A DNA stretch of 64,000 bases. Origin: Atherix ibis (lineage: Eukaryota; Arthropoda; Insecta; Diptera; Athericidae). A program made the translations under genes and the position numbers. Each line of letters opens with the position of its first letter. Position 1 is the first letter of the stretch. Positions 11,458-23,196 of the stretch are shown here, piece by piece. The DNA lies in the NCBI GenBank assembly GCA_958298945.1, contig OY282605.1, positions 119,160,267 through 119,224,266 on the forward strand. Reading direction: 5' to 3'. The notes beneath the pieces are model-generated. The model had not been told where the DNA came from. It ran no database searches and saw only the letters and a list, made by a program, of their open reading frames with translations.

Positions 11458-13079
11458 ACATATATGATTTTTTAATGAATTTTTTGTTTAAAAAATACTC
11501 AAAGAATAAACCCTCATACTCGTGCTGTCTCCAAATTAGAAGTAAAAATTTTTTCGTTATTAAACTTATAATTTTTTGTAGATATTAGGAAGCATTCATC
11601 ATCTAGCTACAAGGTCAATAGTAGAAAAATAAACAATCCTACACATTATTAAGAGTGACAATATTGTAATCTGAAAATGAATCTAAATCGAAATCCATAT
11701 TGTTTTTCTAGCAAGTTTAAACACTTCCCCAAGTGTGATAGTGAATCTTGACCATTTCATCTACGCACTAGTAATATATGCAAACCCGTCGTCTATCAGT
11801 TGTCTGTTTGTAATAATCTACCATCAATAATGATATATTAGCTTGAATTCATATAAAATGGGTCATTTTTCAATCAGTTAACTGTGAGGTCATCTGTGTC
11901 CAGATGGAGTGTTATTTAAGAAACGATTTTTAGAGCATCCTCAATATTTCTTCTCTTTTCTATTATCAACAGTAATTTAACGCACATTCACAAATTTCTT
12001 ATAATATATTTTTTTTCTATACTCAACTTACTGTTGGTGTCAGTTAGGAACATATTTTACTGTGACGACAAATCTGTAGGCGGCCCTCATTTTACACGCG
12101 TCCAAATCTGCATTTGAATTTATCTCAATCTGGAGTAATTGAAGAAGAATTCAAAAAGTTCGACGACTACACAAGCAGCACCCACAACTGTAAGTGTGCA
12201 CTGGTAATAAGCACTGTTTTTTCTTCTTCGTTTCTTTCAAATAATAGAACGTAGATTATTTACTATACAAAAAGCAATGAAATCTAAACTCTAACAGAGA
12301 ATAGAATTTCCGAAAAGCTTTGGGGCTGTTCATTCTGGCTTGTTAGAGTTACGAGTATTATCATCGCCAACTTTTTGTTGGTAAATTTTTTTCTGAATGA
12401 GAACTCAACGAACGTACAGCCTTGAAATCTTTCCCCAAATTCGAATTGGCATTTATTTCTCTATTACGACTATTTTATAAGCTAACGACGTAAAGATGCC
12501 AATTTAAAAGCAAATTGGATTTTTTTCGAATATTTGAAAAATATGCTTCCGATTTGGACGTTTGATAATGAATTCCCGATTAAATAATCCGCAAAATTAT
12601 GCATAATGTCTCACTTGATAATCACTTGATAAGTTTTGATTCACCAATAGCGATTTATTAACATTAACAACAAAAAAATACAAACATAAAAATTGTTTTT
12701 TTTTTCAAATTTAAGAAGTTTTTGAATAAAAATTTTAATAAACCAACAAAAAAAATGTGTGCACTAAAATATTTTTAGTTAAAATATTTTTGATTAAATA
12801 AAATTCTTTTTTGCTATGTTTTTCCACCTATCAGAAAATAAGTGAAAATTTTACAGTGTCGGACAAATTTTTGACATTAAATAAAAAAAACTAAACTTTA
12901 CGATAATCATTATTTAATTTATTAGAGAAAAAGGCATACGATTTATATAAGGATTGATGAAAAAGCTTCTTGAATAGTCTAGACTCTAGAGGATTAGGGA
13001 GGGAAGGGGAAATTAAGAAATAAAGAAAAAAATTGGCCTAATGTCCACGTGTCGTTATAAAGAAGTGTCTCTCATCATA
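11458..13079. other. AT-rich region, no firm gene
   Basis: No transposon protein is recognised. A possible exon-like open stretch at 12079-12189 is listed separately. The remainder is A/T-rich, grading into the low-complexity block at 13.1 kb. Confidence 0.45.
12079..12189 (+). other. Possible exon-like open stretch ending at a GTAAGT donor
   Basis: After an AG at 12077-12078 an open frame runs about 37 codons (including VIEEEFKKFDDYTSSTHN) and meets a consensus GTAAGT at 12190. The stretch is less A/T-rich than its surroundings, and the peptide is not low-complexity. There is no similarity I recognise, the acceptor side has a weak pyrimidine tract, and a stop lies just upstream in the same frame. 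This is a candidate only and could easily be chance. Confidence 0.18.
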
Positions 13080-14800
13080 TGCACAAAGGTCCTTTGATTA
13101 ATATAAACAAACAAAAAATACAAAATGTTGAATAAAAATTGAAAAATCGAAAAACAATTTTCAGAAATTTAAAGAAAAAATTCAAAAAAATGTGCAAAAA
13201 CAACTTTTAAAAATTAAGAAAAGTTATCGCCAAATGGCTTAATAATCGTATAAAAAAAAATCAAAAAAAAAACCTAAAATTTTTCTAACTTAAAAAAATT
13301 AATGAAAAAATCTTAAAAAATATTTTATTTTAAAAAAATTTAAAAATCTAGGAAAACTTTAAAAAATAATTGGGATAAAATTAAAAAAATTAAAGAAAAT
13401 TTAAGAAAAATAAGATAAATTTAAAAAAATTAAGCTCAAATTCAAAAAATTGTTAGAAAAATTTGAAAAAAAATTAAAAATCTTTAAAAAAAATTGTGTT
13501 AAAAAATTTGGAAAATTGAAAAAAAATTAAGGAAAATTACAAATTTGCGTAGTCAATTTAAAAGTTTTAGTTAAAATTATTTTCAGTTTTCTAAACTGAA
13601 AAGAAAATTTAAAAAAAGGAAAGAAATTTTGAAAATTAAGAAAAATTTTAAAAAATTAAAAAAAAAATTTAAGAAAAATTTAAGAAAATTTAAAAAAAAA
13701 AATTTTGAATTTTTGAAAATCTTTATTTTTTTTTTTTTTAATTTTTTTTTTAAAAATAATGAAAAAAACTAATTTCAAAAAATTAAAGAAAATTAAAGAC
13801 ATTTTTGTTGTTGGAAATTTAAAGAAAAAAAATGGCTTAATTTAATAAAATATAAACAAAAAAAATACAAAATAAATAAAAATCGAAAAATTGAAAAAAA
13901 AATTAAGAGAAATAATGAAAAATATAAAAAAAATTTCGGAAATTTTTAAGAAACAATGCAAAATAATATGCAAAAATAATTTTAAAAATTAAGAAAAGTT
14001 ATCGCCAAATGGCTTATTGAGGAAATTTTTAAAAAAATTTAAGAAAAATTTAGGAAAATTTAAAAAAAAAATTTTGAATTTTTGAAAATCTTTATATTTT
14101 TTTTTTTTTTTTTTTTTTTTAAAATTTTAAAAATAATGAAAAAAACTAATTTCAAAAAATTAAAGAAAATTAAAGACATTTTTGTTGTTGGAAATTTAAA
14201 GAAAAAAAATGGCTTAATTTAATAAAATATAAACAAAAAAAATACAAAATAAATAAAAATCGAAAAATTGAAAAAAAAAATTAGGAGAAATAATGAAAAA
14301 TAAAAAAAAAATTTCGGAAATTTTTAAGAAACAATGCAAAAAAAAGCAAAAATAATTTAAAAAATTAAGAAAAGTTATCGCCAAATAGCTTAATACTCGT
14401 GGCAAAAAAATTAAAAAAAAAAAAATTATCTAAATTAAAAAAAATTAATTAAAAGATCTTGAAAAAAATTAAAATAATCAAATTTAAAAAATTAAAGAAA
14501 CTTTTTAAAAATTTAAAAATATTTTTACAAAAATTGAGACCAAATTGAAAAAAATTAAGATCGAATTAAAATTAATTATTAGAAAAATTTGGAAAAAAAA
14601 TTTAAAAAAAAAATGTGTTAAAAAATTTGGAATAAGAAAAATTACAAATTCCGTAACGCCAATTTGAAAGTTTTAGTTAAAAAAAATATTTTTTTAAACT
14701 GAAAATAAAATTTAAAAAAAGGAAAGAAATTTTGAAAATTAAGAAAATGATGAATAAAAATTGAAAAATCGAAAAAAAATTAAGAGAAAATATAAAAAAA
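13080..14800. repeat. A/T-only low-complexity block with tandem duplications
   Basis: Almost wholly A-rich on this strand, with few C or G. The landmark AAGTTATCGCCAAAT occurs at about 13221, 13996 and 14372. The landmark GACATTTTTGTTGTTGG occurs at 13798 and 14175. So 13690-14010 and 14066-14390 are 376-bp tandem copies, and a larger offset of about 1.1 kb links 13220-13650 with 14370-14745. A poly-T run lies at about 14098-14120. Short open frames here are compositional and not genes. Confidence 0.8.
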
Positions 14801-17516
14801 TTAAAGAAAAATTTTAATTCTACCAGCGGATTTTGTTTTTGACTTTTTATTTAAGACCATTTTTTTTATATTGTATCTTTCTTGAGAATATTTTTAATTT
14901 TCAGTTAAGAACTTCAAAAGATTTTTTTTGCTAGTCATAAAAAGTAGTTTTTTTTTATTTTATATATTTTTTATATTCTTCGGAAAAAACTTTGCCTAGG
15001 ACACTTTTTTATTTTTCATATTATATTAAATGGATTTTTTTAGTTAAGGACAATATTTTATTTTATTAAAGATTTTTTTTCTACTGTAGCGTGGCGATAG
15101 AAAAACCATTTCCCCTTCAGATATGAAAGGTTTGAAGGACTTGATCACCCAAAACTTCTTCCACAGAGGCTTCTGACCCACCCTTTCGGTTTCTTATACT
15201 AGGACTACATATATGGTATCTAATATCATTAATACACAGATAACATTTAGAATACTGCTCCCTGATACACAGCCGTTTACGATAAAGTGTTTGGCGGTTA
15301 AGAAAATGAGAGTTTTATTGTCATTGTGTTTGAGCTATTTATCAGATAGAAATAGGCTGGAAAGTGAAAATAATATTTTAAAACTACAGGCAATTACCAT
15401 AAAAACCGTCATTTTTTAGCTCCTCTACTTACCGCTGCAGTAATTTCATAGGAATATGGCGCTGAAATCAGTAAAAGTACCAGGTTTGTGTATAGAAAGT
15501 ACAGATACCAGGTTGGAGTATAGGGAAACGACGGTTCTTATTCATGGTATTGCACATAGTATCGATACCTAGCATTACCATTCTGTAGGATCGAGAGAAG
15601 TATGTCACTATTAGATTCTATGACTATCGATTCTGGAAAATGGATTTCTAATAAGAGATCCAAAGTACCCTCCCAGCTCTCCTGGGAGGTAGTTACTCTT
15701 CGAGTAAAGACGTTTTTTTTTTAATTTTTTATTCAACGATTATTTTTTATAGTTTCATAAATAATAAACTTTTTTTTTTTTGATTATTTTATTTCTACCA
15801 GGAGTATTTCCATTTTTACTTTTATATGCAAGAATATTTTTTGTATTTTCTTCAAAGATATTTTTACTTTAACAAAAGGACGCATTATTTTATTCCTAAT
15901 CGCGGACATTATTTGTCTTCTATATGATAATTTTATTTATAAAATTACACTTTAGTTTAAAAAAAACTTCATAAATATTATATGTACTGGAATATTTCAG
16001 GAAAAAATTCGATGATAAATGTAAATGTTCATTTAGCTTTTAATTATAATTTATTGTAATTGATAAAATTGTATTTATAGGAAAAATACAATATAAAAAA
16101 AAATTCCTAACATCAATTACTTCAGTTACAGTTAAACTATTCATTACTGCCTTAATCAATATTAGATGGAAAAGTTCAATTATTAAGTTTAATAATTAAA
16201 ACAATTTCTTAAAAGTTTTATAACAACTCTTAAAAATATAATATTAAAAGGAAAACAGTATTTTTTTCATCCTACACATTGCCGTTTTCCATGCAGTTTC
16301 AAGTCATTACAAAGATTTCAACAGCAACAAAAAAATAAACACTTTCCAGCTAGACAATAATTCGATTTTATGTTAATTATAAAGCCACCAAATATTATGA
16401 ACACTTTTGGGCTAATTTTATTTAAGTGGATCCATAAATCAACACTGCATATGTTCATAGGCCGATACTTAATAGGATTTTCGATTTTACGTTGAGTGAC
16501 AATGTCCAGGAATAACTTTGGTGCTTCGAGCTATCAGTAAATTAATGCTAAAATATCAGACACTCTCGATTATGTTGATTGCATTTCATTGACAGTTTGA
16601 AACGTTGCCGTATGAAAAATGGTCATCTCATTATGGAAATCTGATATATTTACGAGTGGTTTTTTTCTTCTTTGGTGTAGTTTTCTCATAATTTTGCCAT
16701 AAAATGTCAATAAGTAAAAATAGAAAAGAAAAATTTAACAAAAAAGAAATTAAGACCAACTGTTGATTTGTGTTCTAAAAAAAAATATATACAAAAAAGA
16801 AGATATGAATATTGAGGAAAAAACTAAACAACATAGTATGTTCCGGGCCTTCAGACCCACATTTTCCGGCTTTTTCAGACCCACGCACAACGTTCAATTT
16901 AACGACGACAAAAACTCCCCACGTCACTGTCAATAAATAAAAATTCTTTTTTTCTTCTCAACGAAATCATTTTTAATTTATTTTGTTACAAATTTATTGG
17001 TCGGATTAATCAAAAAAAAAAAAAAAAAAAAGGAAAAACACTAATCTGTAATTTTCTTTTATATTAAAATATTTTTTTAAAGTTTCTAAATTTTAAGAGT
17101 TTTATATTATTTTTAATTATTTAAATTCCTACCCGAGAAATTTATTTTTTAATATTTTTTTTACGAATTTTTTGTTTTATATTTCTTAGAGGACTTTTTT
17201 TATTTTCATTTAAGGACATTTCCATACTTGTATCAGGAGAATTTGTATATGTTTTTTCAAAGAATTTGATTTTCTAATCATAAAAAATATTTTTTTTTAT
17301 TTTATATATTTTATTTCTATCGGAACACGTTGCTTAAAAGACTATTTTTTTAAAAATTGTTATGAGAATCAAAAAATTTCCCATTTTTATTAATCAAAAA
17401 GAAAAAAGAAAAAAGGAAAAACACTAATTGAACCTGTCATTCTAAAAGTGTTTAAAAGTTAATTTAAAATCAGTTTTTAATTTATATATAAAATTTTCTT
17501 TTTTTTTGTAGAAATA
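14801..17516. other. AT-rich region, no supported gene
   Basis: No similarity is recognised on either strand. The stretch 15090-15710 is less A/T-rich and includes a small perfect hairpin at 15669-15689 (8-bp stem CCTCCCAG, 5-nt loop); its origin is unknown. A pure A run lies near 17011-17030. Confidence 0.45.
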
Positions 17517-17866
17517 CAAGGTCTGTTAAAAAAGTATCGCGAATTTGGCATTTTCGCGGATTACGTATATTCGATTTTCGATTTTTTTTGTGACGTTATG
17601 TTGGTACTCATATCTCGGACAAGTTCGGCCATTTTGAATGTTCAGTTAATTTTTGACAGCTGCTTTGCTTGCACGTGTTTTAGCTCGTCTTCGATTTTTG
17701 CTCATTCCAAAAAATGGATCAAAGAATCTGTATCAAATTTTGTGTGAAAAACACGCATTCCGAATATTGACTGTGTCATATGGTAAAGCTGCCTTGGACC
17801 GAAGCAACGTTTATCGGAGATACAAAATGTTCTCAGAGTGCCGAGAAGATGTGAACGACGAAAAGC

Positions 17867-19387
17867 TTGCCGGTTCGGTCGAATGTGAAGGTTTTGCTTA
17901 CCGTTTTCTTCGATTGCAGGAGCTTGATGCATCATGAGTTATTGCCACAGGGTAGAACAGTCAATAAGGAACATTACCTGCAAGTTATGCGCAAGTTGCG
18001 CGATGCAATCCGCCAGAAACACCCGGATTTGTGGAAGAACAAAAATTGGCTTTTGCCATTTTTGACCAAAAACAACACACTAATAATGCCACAGCCACCG
18101 TATTCCCCAGATCTGGCCCCCTGTGACTTTTTCTTCTTCCCGAAACTGAAGAGCCCCATGAAAGGACGGCGCTACGCTACGATTGAGGAGATAAAGGCGG
18201 CATCGAAGGAGGAGCTGAACAAGATCACGAAAAATGATTTTTTGAAGTGCTTTGAAGATTGGAAAAAACGTTGGCACAAGTGTATAATATCCGGTGGGAG
18301 TGACGAATCATGGGTTTATGGTTATAATGTGGAAACCATAGCTCAATCATCCCAATGGAAGCTGCCGCACGAGCCAAGACCGAAAAAAGCGCGCCTAGTT
18401 CGGTCGAATGTGAAGGTTTTGCTTGCAGTTTTCTTCGATTGCAGGAGCGTGATGCATCATGAGTTATTGCCACAGGGTAGAACAGTCAATAAGGAACATT
18501 ACCTGCAAGTTATGCGCAAGTTGCGCGAAGCAATCCGCCAGAAACACCCGGATTTGTGGAAGAACAAAAATTGGCTTTTGCCATTTTTGACCAAAAACAA
18601 CACACTAATAATGCCACAGCCACCGTATTCCCCAGATCTGGCCCCCTGTGACTTTTTCTTCTTCCCGAAACTGAAGAGCCCCATGAAAGGACGGCGCTAC
18701 GCTACGATTGAGGAGATAAAGACGGCATCGAAGGAGGAGCTGAACAAGATCACGAAAAATGATTTTTTGAAGTGCTTTGAAGATTGGAAAAAACGTTGGC
18801 ACAAGTGTATAATATCCGGTGGGAGTGACGAATCATGGGTTTATGGTTATGATGTGGAAACCATAGCTCAATCATCCCAATGGAAGCTGCCGCACGAGCC
18901 AAGACCGAAAAAAGCGCGCCTAGTTCGGCCGAATGTGAAGGTTTTGCTTGCAGTTTTCTTCGATTGCAGGAGCGTGATGCATCATGAGTTATTGCCACAG
19001 GGTAGAACAGTCAATAAGGAACATTACCTGCAAGTTATGCGCAAGTTGCGCGAAGCAATCCGCCAGAAACACCCGGATTTGTGGAAGAACAAAAATTGGC
19101 TTTTGCCATTTTTGACCAAAAACAACACACTAATAATGCCACAGCCACCGTATTCCCCAGATCTGGCCCCCTGTGACTTTTTCTTCTTCCCGAAACTGAA
19201 GATCCCCATGAAAGGACGGCGCTACGCTACGATTGAGGAGATAAAGACGGCATCGAAGGAGGAGCTGAACAAGATCACGAAAAATGATTTTTTGAAGTGC
19301 TTTGAAGATTGGAAAAAACGTTGGCACAAGTCTATAATATCTGGTGGGGATTACTTTGAAGGGGACAAAATAGATATTCATGAATAA
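17867..19387 (+). pseudogene. Chimeric triplicated mariner transposase ORF (506 codons)
   Basis: The frame holds three copies of an about 175-residue block: NVKVLL-VFFDCRS, LPQGRTVNKEHYLQV, RKLR-AIRQKHPDLWKNKN, PPYSPDLAPCDFFFFPKLK, KGRRYATIEEIK and WKKRWHKCIISGG. At each internal joint, CIISGG is followed directly by SDESWVYGY, so the end of one unit runs into the region just after the normal first aspartate (GDETWVYGY becomes GSDESWVYGY). The second aspartate (HHDNAPAHT) is deleted in every unit. The final unit ends in the normal GDYFEGDKIDIHE. The product cannot be a normal DDD transposase. Long open frames survive because the unit is a multiple of three and nearly identical between copies. 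Confidence 0.9.
17874..19348 (+). repeat. 525-bp tandem repeat, three units
   Basis: Equivalent points lie at about 17874, 18399 and 18924, exactly 525 bp apart. Units differ at only a handful of positions, so the amplification is recent relative to the decay of other family A copies. Confidence 0.95.
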
Positions 19388-19442
19388 ATAAATAATTTTT
19401 GAAAAAAACACAAAATTCGCGATACTTTTTGAACAGACTTCG

Positions 19443-20860
19443 TATATGGTCAAATATGACACGATATTATTTTAGAACAACTGGACTCGGAAATAATTTC
19501 AATTTCAATGGCTTTTGTTAATGCAGAATCAAATAATTTAATTATAAAAATTTTTACATCAAGTCGCCAGCATGTCTAACAATTTTAGAACAACAAAAAA
19601 AACAGTAACATTAGTTAAGCGTTACTTGGTTATAGAAGAAGAAATTCTTGTCAACCTACGACATTTCTGAGCAATAAAGCAACGAACAACAAATTCGAAA
19701 TATTGTTTAACGCCGCGCTGCCGCGTAGCAGCGGGGACTCGTGTAATGTGAGAGCGCTGCTTCGTTATCAACAAATATTGATTGACTCGTTCAACATGAG
19801 CGGTTGCTTGCTATCTTGTCTGTCAACATCGAAAGTGTTCACTTTCTACAATTATTCGCGAATTTATTATAAAATACGTTGTGGATTTTATTCGTTATTG
19901 TTGTACTAATGTTTCCGTTATTGAAGTTGGCAGCGATTACACATTCTAGACGTCAAGTCTCAAAACCGATTAAAATATTTCTCGTTGACTATAAAGCCTG
20001 TGTGGGCAGAACAGCGTTAGAGACTGAGTGGCCTGCCCGTTTTGATACCCGTTCGTGTGTGTAAGTGTGCTGTTGTGCTGAAAACAATACTCAGCACTTA
20101 ATGCTTTTACTTGTAAGCTGTTAGTAAGCTAACAAGCGAAGAATGCATGTTGGGATCATTGCCGTACGTTATGGTAATATGCTTGACAGGTGACACATGC
20201 GTAGGTCTAGTAATCGCCTATGCATGACCGTTTATACTCAGGAGGAGCAGTGAAGTCGTGTACGGGTATTATTTCTAAAGAGAATAGGCAAAAAATAATA
20301 ATAAACTCCTGCTCTTGTTACGAGTGGATTATCTACTTTAATTTACAGGAAAACTCTTCACAACAAAGCACTCATATTTGTCTGGAATCTATTTCCTTCC
20401 AACACAGTATTTGGATTTAATATTTATACCAGCTCACTAGCTATATAAAATATTTATAGTGTAATTTGTTGTAATATTGTAGTTTTATTTAAAAGATAGC
20501 AAGGATTTAGTTTTTATTCTCGATTCTGGTCTTTAGGAATACATTTTCTTTTATTTATCTTATACGGGGTTAAAATCTGTTTATTTTTTTTAAGATCAGT
20601 TTTAAGAGAAAATTGCTTTTTTGTATCCTATTATCTTTTGTGGTATTGTACTGTCATTAAGGATATCTGGGAGTGTAAAAAATACTACGTTTAAATGGTA
20701 AATCAGCTTTGAACGGTTTAAAATGTTCATAAACAAAACAAAAATTTACTATAAAAATATAGGGTAAAACTGAAAAAATTATTTTTCGTCGAATTCTGAC
20801 CGGGGTAAAATGGAGGACAAGAATAAATACGGTAAAAACTAGCTCTAAAATACGAGGTTT
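19443..20860. other. Region without recognised gene
   Basis: Composition is closer to average at 19680-20240, with several CG dinucleotides and a small GC-rich hairpin near 19716-19733. No domain is recognised in the short open frames. It could be host intergenic or regulatory DNA; nothing in the sequence decides this. Confidence 0.4.
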
Positions 20861-20869
20861 GGTAGAAAA

Positions 20870-21090
20870 TTAATGAGCAGAGGGTGTTAGAACTCTTCGT
20901 AACAGTGCTGGAAGGCTTCAACTGGAATTGCCTTCAGATTCTTGGGTAATAACTCCTTCAAATGTTATTAACGGTGCCAAGATGATGTCCTTTTAAGCGA
21001 TTTTTAATCTTGGGGAACATAAAAATTCACACGGACTTAGATCAGGTGAATAAGGATGCAATCAACTGATGCAGCTTGATGGAGCCACCA
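20870..21090 (-). pseudogene. Mariner transposase C-terminal fragment, further family
   Basis: On the minus strand, HPYSPDLSPCEF (near 21060-21025) matches the third-aspartate block YSPDLAPCD, here with glutamate in the final position. It is followed by an arginine/lysine-rich stretch and GHHLGTVNNI near 20985, then IPVEAFQHCYEE-like sequence spread over frames. This resembles the C-termini of arthropod mariners ending in CVASQGNYFEGD. No ends are found and frames are shifted. Confidence 0.55.
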
Positions 21091-21146
21091 TTGACGTCGA
21101 AAACTGATTAAAATGTCGAATAAACGACGTCAATGGTGGCTCCATC
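21078..21146. repeat. Perfect 22-bp inverted repeat, 25-nt loop
   Basis: Left arm 21078-21099 and right arm 21125-21146 are exact reverse complements; the core of the left arm is GCCACCATTGACGTCG. It lies at the upstream edge of the minus-strand mariner fragment. Confidence 0.95.
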
Positions 21147-21894
21147 CTGAGCAAGATTTACAATAACCACATACACCAGAACCTTCCCCATCCCCAAACG
21201 GAAACCAAAATGCTTTATGGCATTATAAAGGTTGCACCTTTTCGTAAAAAACGATGCCACATCCTTGCTTAAAATTTCGCTGTTTCATATTTTCGTAACA
21301 CTCTAGAAAAATTAAGGGTTATCCAATGTTGATTTTGGAAAATAAACTTCAAGAAAATATATTTTAGATAAAGATTTTGTTAAAAATTTTACATTATTTT
21401 TATGCATAAACCTTGACATTATTTATTAAATACAATATTACATTAATCAAATAGTTACCATAAAACTTCTTCCAGGACTCGATCTTTTCGAGATAATTTT
21501 TTTTTGAATTTTTGCGCTGTAATTTGGCCATTAATTGTCGGATGTTCACTTTTAAATGCATTGAAATTCAAAAATAATCAGCATGAATACGATTTTTTTG
21601 GAAATTTTTATAAGAAAAAAGTCAAATTACGCGTCCTAAGAAATTTCTGGGCAATAAAGTCAAAATTTGTCGTTTTGTATTTGGGTTGTGAGGTAGTTTT
21701 TTTTATAAGCACACATGCTTCAAATTGAAATCTTCAAGTTTAGACCAAAAAAATGTTAGTTATAGCGTTCAGAATTGACGGTTACTTTTATTTTCAAAGA
21801 AAACCCGTAAAGAAAAATACACAATCGACAGTCACTTTTCGCTAATAAATAAAAATTCTCCACAATAATTTATGGTTTTTTAAAGCCCCATTTA
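21147..21894. other. Region without recognised gene
   Basis: The first 150 bp may belong to the same minus-strand mariner relic, but the translation is too broken to be sure. The rest is AT-rich with no recognised similarity. Confidence 0.4.
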
Positions 21895-23190
21895 AGTTGT
21901 AGTAAAAAGAAATCCATTATGTTTGCATTAAATTGAAGGTTTTATTTAGCATAGATAGAATGATACGATTTAGGTCAAATATGCACCGTTTTGTTCGATA
22001 ACTTGTTGTCATATTTGGAGGTAATTTCATAATGCCTCTCTCATAGAAACCCTCGTCCCTATTGGCAAAAAACTGGGACAGTCGATTTTAACAATCTTCT
22101 CTTGAGACCAATTTTTCACCTGCAAAATCATTCGTCATAGACAGAAAGAGGTGGTAATCACTTGGTGCCAGGTCCGGACTATAAGGTGGATGCATAAGAA
22201 CTTCCCAACCAAGGTCTCGGAACTTCTGGCGAGTCACTATCGATGTATGCGGCCTGGCGTTGTGCTGATGGAACACAATTCCTCTCCTATTGGCCAAAGC
22301 TGGCTGCTTCTGGGTGATTGCTTCTTTCAGACGGTCCAATTGTTGACAGTATAGGTCCGAATTAAGAGTTCGGCCGTAGGAGAGCAGCTTATAGTGATAA
22401 GCTGATTCCCTGCCAGTCCCACCAAACACACAGCAAAACCTTCCTGGCTGTCAATCCTGGCTTGACCACCGTTTGCGCCGGTTGGTCGCGATTTGACCAC
22501 GACCGTTGTCGCTTGACGTTGTCGTAAGTGACCCACTTTTCATCACCAGTAACCATCCACTTCAGAAATGGATCGATATTGTTGCGATTCAGCAGCGATT
22601 CGCAGATGGAAATTCGGTCCATGAGGTTTTTTTGCGATAACTCGTGTGGCACCCATACATCGAGCTTCTTTTTGTTCCAGCCTTAACATATTTAAGTGGT
22701 TCCAAACGGTTTTTTGTGCAATGTTAAGCTCCTGGGCAATCGAAACAGTGCTTACGTGACGGTCGGACTCAACGATTTCCATTATTTTATCGACATTTTC
22801 GACAATTGGCCTTCCAGAGCGTGGTGCATCTTTGACATCAAAATTACCGGAACGGAATCGACGAAACCAAAATTGCGCGTGATTGGCTGTTACAGTATCA
22901 GGATCATAAACACTATTCACATTTTCAGCTGCCTGGCTTCCGTTTTCGCCTTTATCGAAGAAAAACTGTAAAATATGGCGTATTATCTCTTTGTTGGTGT
23001 CCATTTTTGACGCGTGCTAAAAAAATACTGAGTTAATAAATCACAAAACTGTATGTATCAAATGTTTTTTAGTACGAAATCTTATCTTTCTAACGCCATC
23101 TAGTGCATCCCGATCGCACTTTTAAAACGGGAGATACAGACTCCTAAAGCCATCTATTGGCAAAATAATGGATTACTTTTTACTACATCT
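21895..23190 (-). mobile_element. Family F irritans-like mariner, copy F1
   Basis: Inverted ends (AGTTGTAGTAAAAAG at left, its complement at right) are flanked by TA. Transposase is read from 23004 down to about 22015. It has an N-terminal helix-turn-helix (QFWFRRFRSGNFDVKDAPRS), a PHEL remnant of the WVPHEL motif, first aspartate in VTGDEKW, and CVWWDWQGI. The second catalytic position is HQHNARPHT, with histidine instead of aspartate. The third is PPYSPDLAPSDYHLF, giving 34-residue spacing. Two frameshifts and a premature stop after SREDC inactivate it. It is about 1.3 kb, normal for a mariner. The right end lies only a few bases from A3. Confidence 0.93.
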
Positions 23191-23196
23191 TATATA

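Larger units (their letters stand above)
17517..19442 (+). mobile_element. Family A mariner, copy A2, with triplicated transposase segment
   Basis: Both ends are present: CAAGGTCTGTTAAAAAAGTA after TA at 17515, and the inverted CGCGATACTTTTTGAACAG with TA at 19443. The leader and a short MDQRICIKF start (17714) are followed by an early frame break. An internal deletion near 17870 removes the rest of the DNA-binding region and the first part of the catalytic domain. After this a 525-bp segment is present three times in frame, giving a 506-codon open frame (17867-19387). Each unit lacks the second-aspartate block but keeps PPYSPDLAPCDFF. With both ends kept, the element could in principle be moved in trans. 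Confidence 0.92.

Noticed and set aside
14214..14405. 63-codon minus-strand frame in the A-rich block
   Set aside because: Composition is almost pure F/I/L/N/K from homopolymer DNA; a chance frame.
15669..15689. Rho-independent terminator-like hairpin followed by a T run
   Set aside because: The DNA is eukaryotic and no gene precedes it, so a bacterial terminator makes no sense; kept only as a hairpin note.
17867..19387. A host gene (SETMAR-like domesticated transposase)
   Set aside because: The frame lies between mariner ends with TA sites, lacks the second catalytic block and a SET domain, and has no introns or host exons visible.
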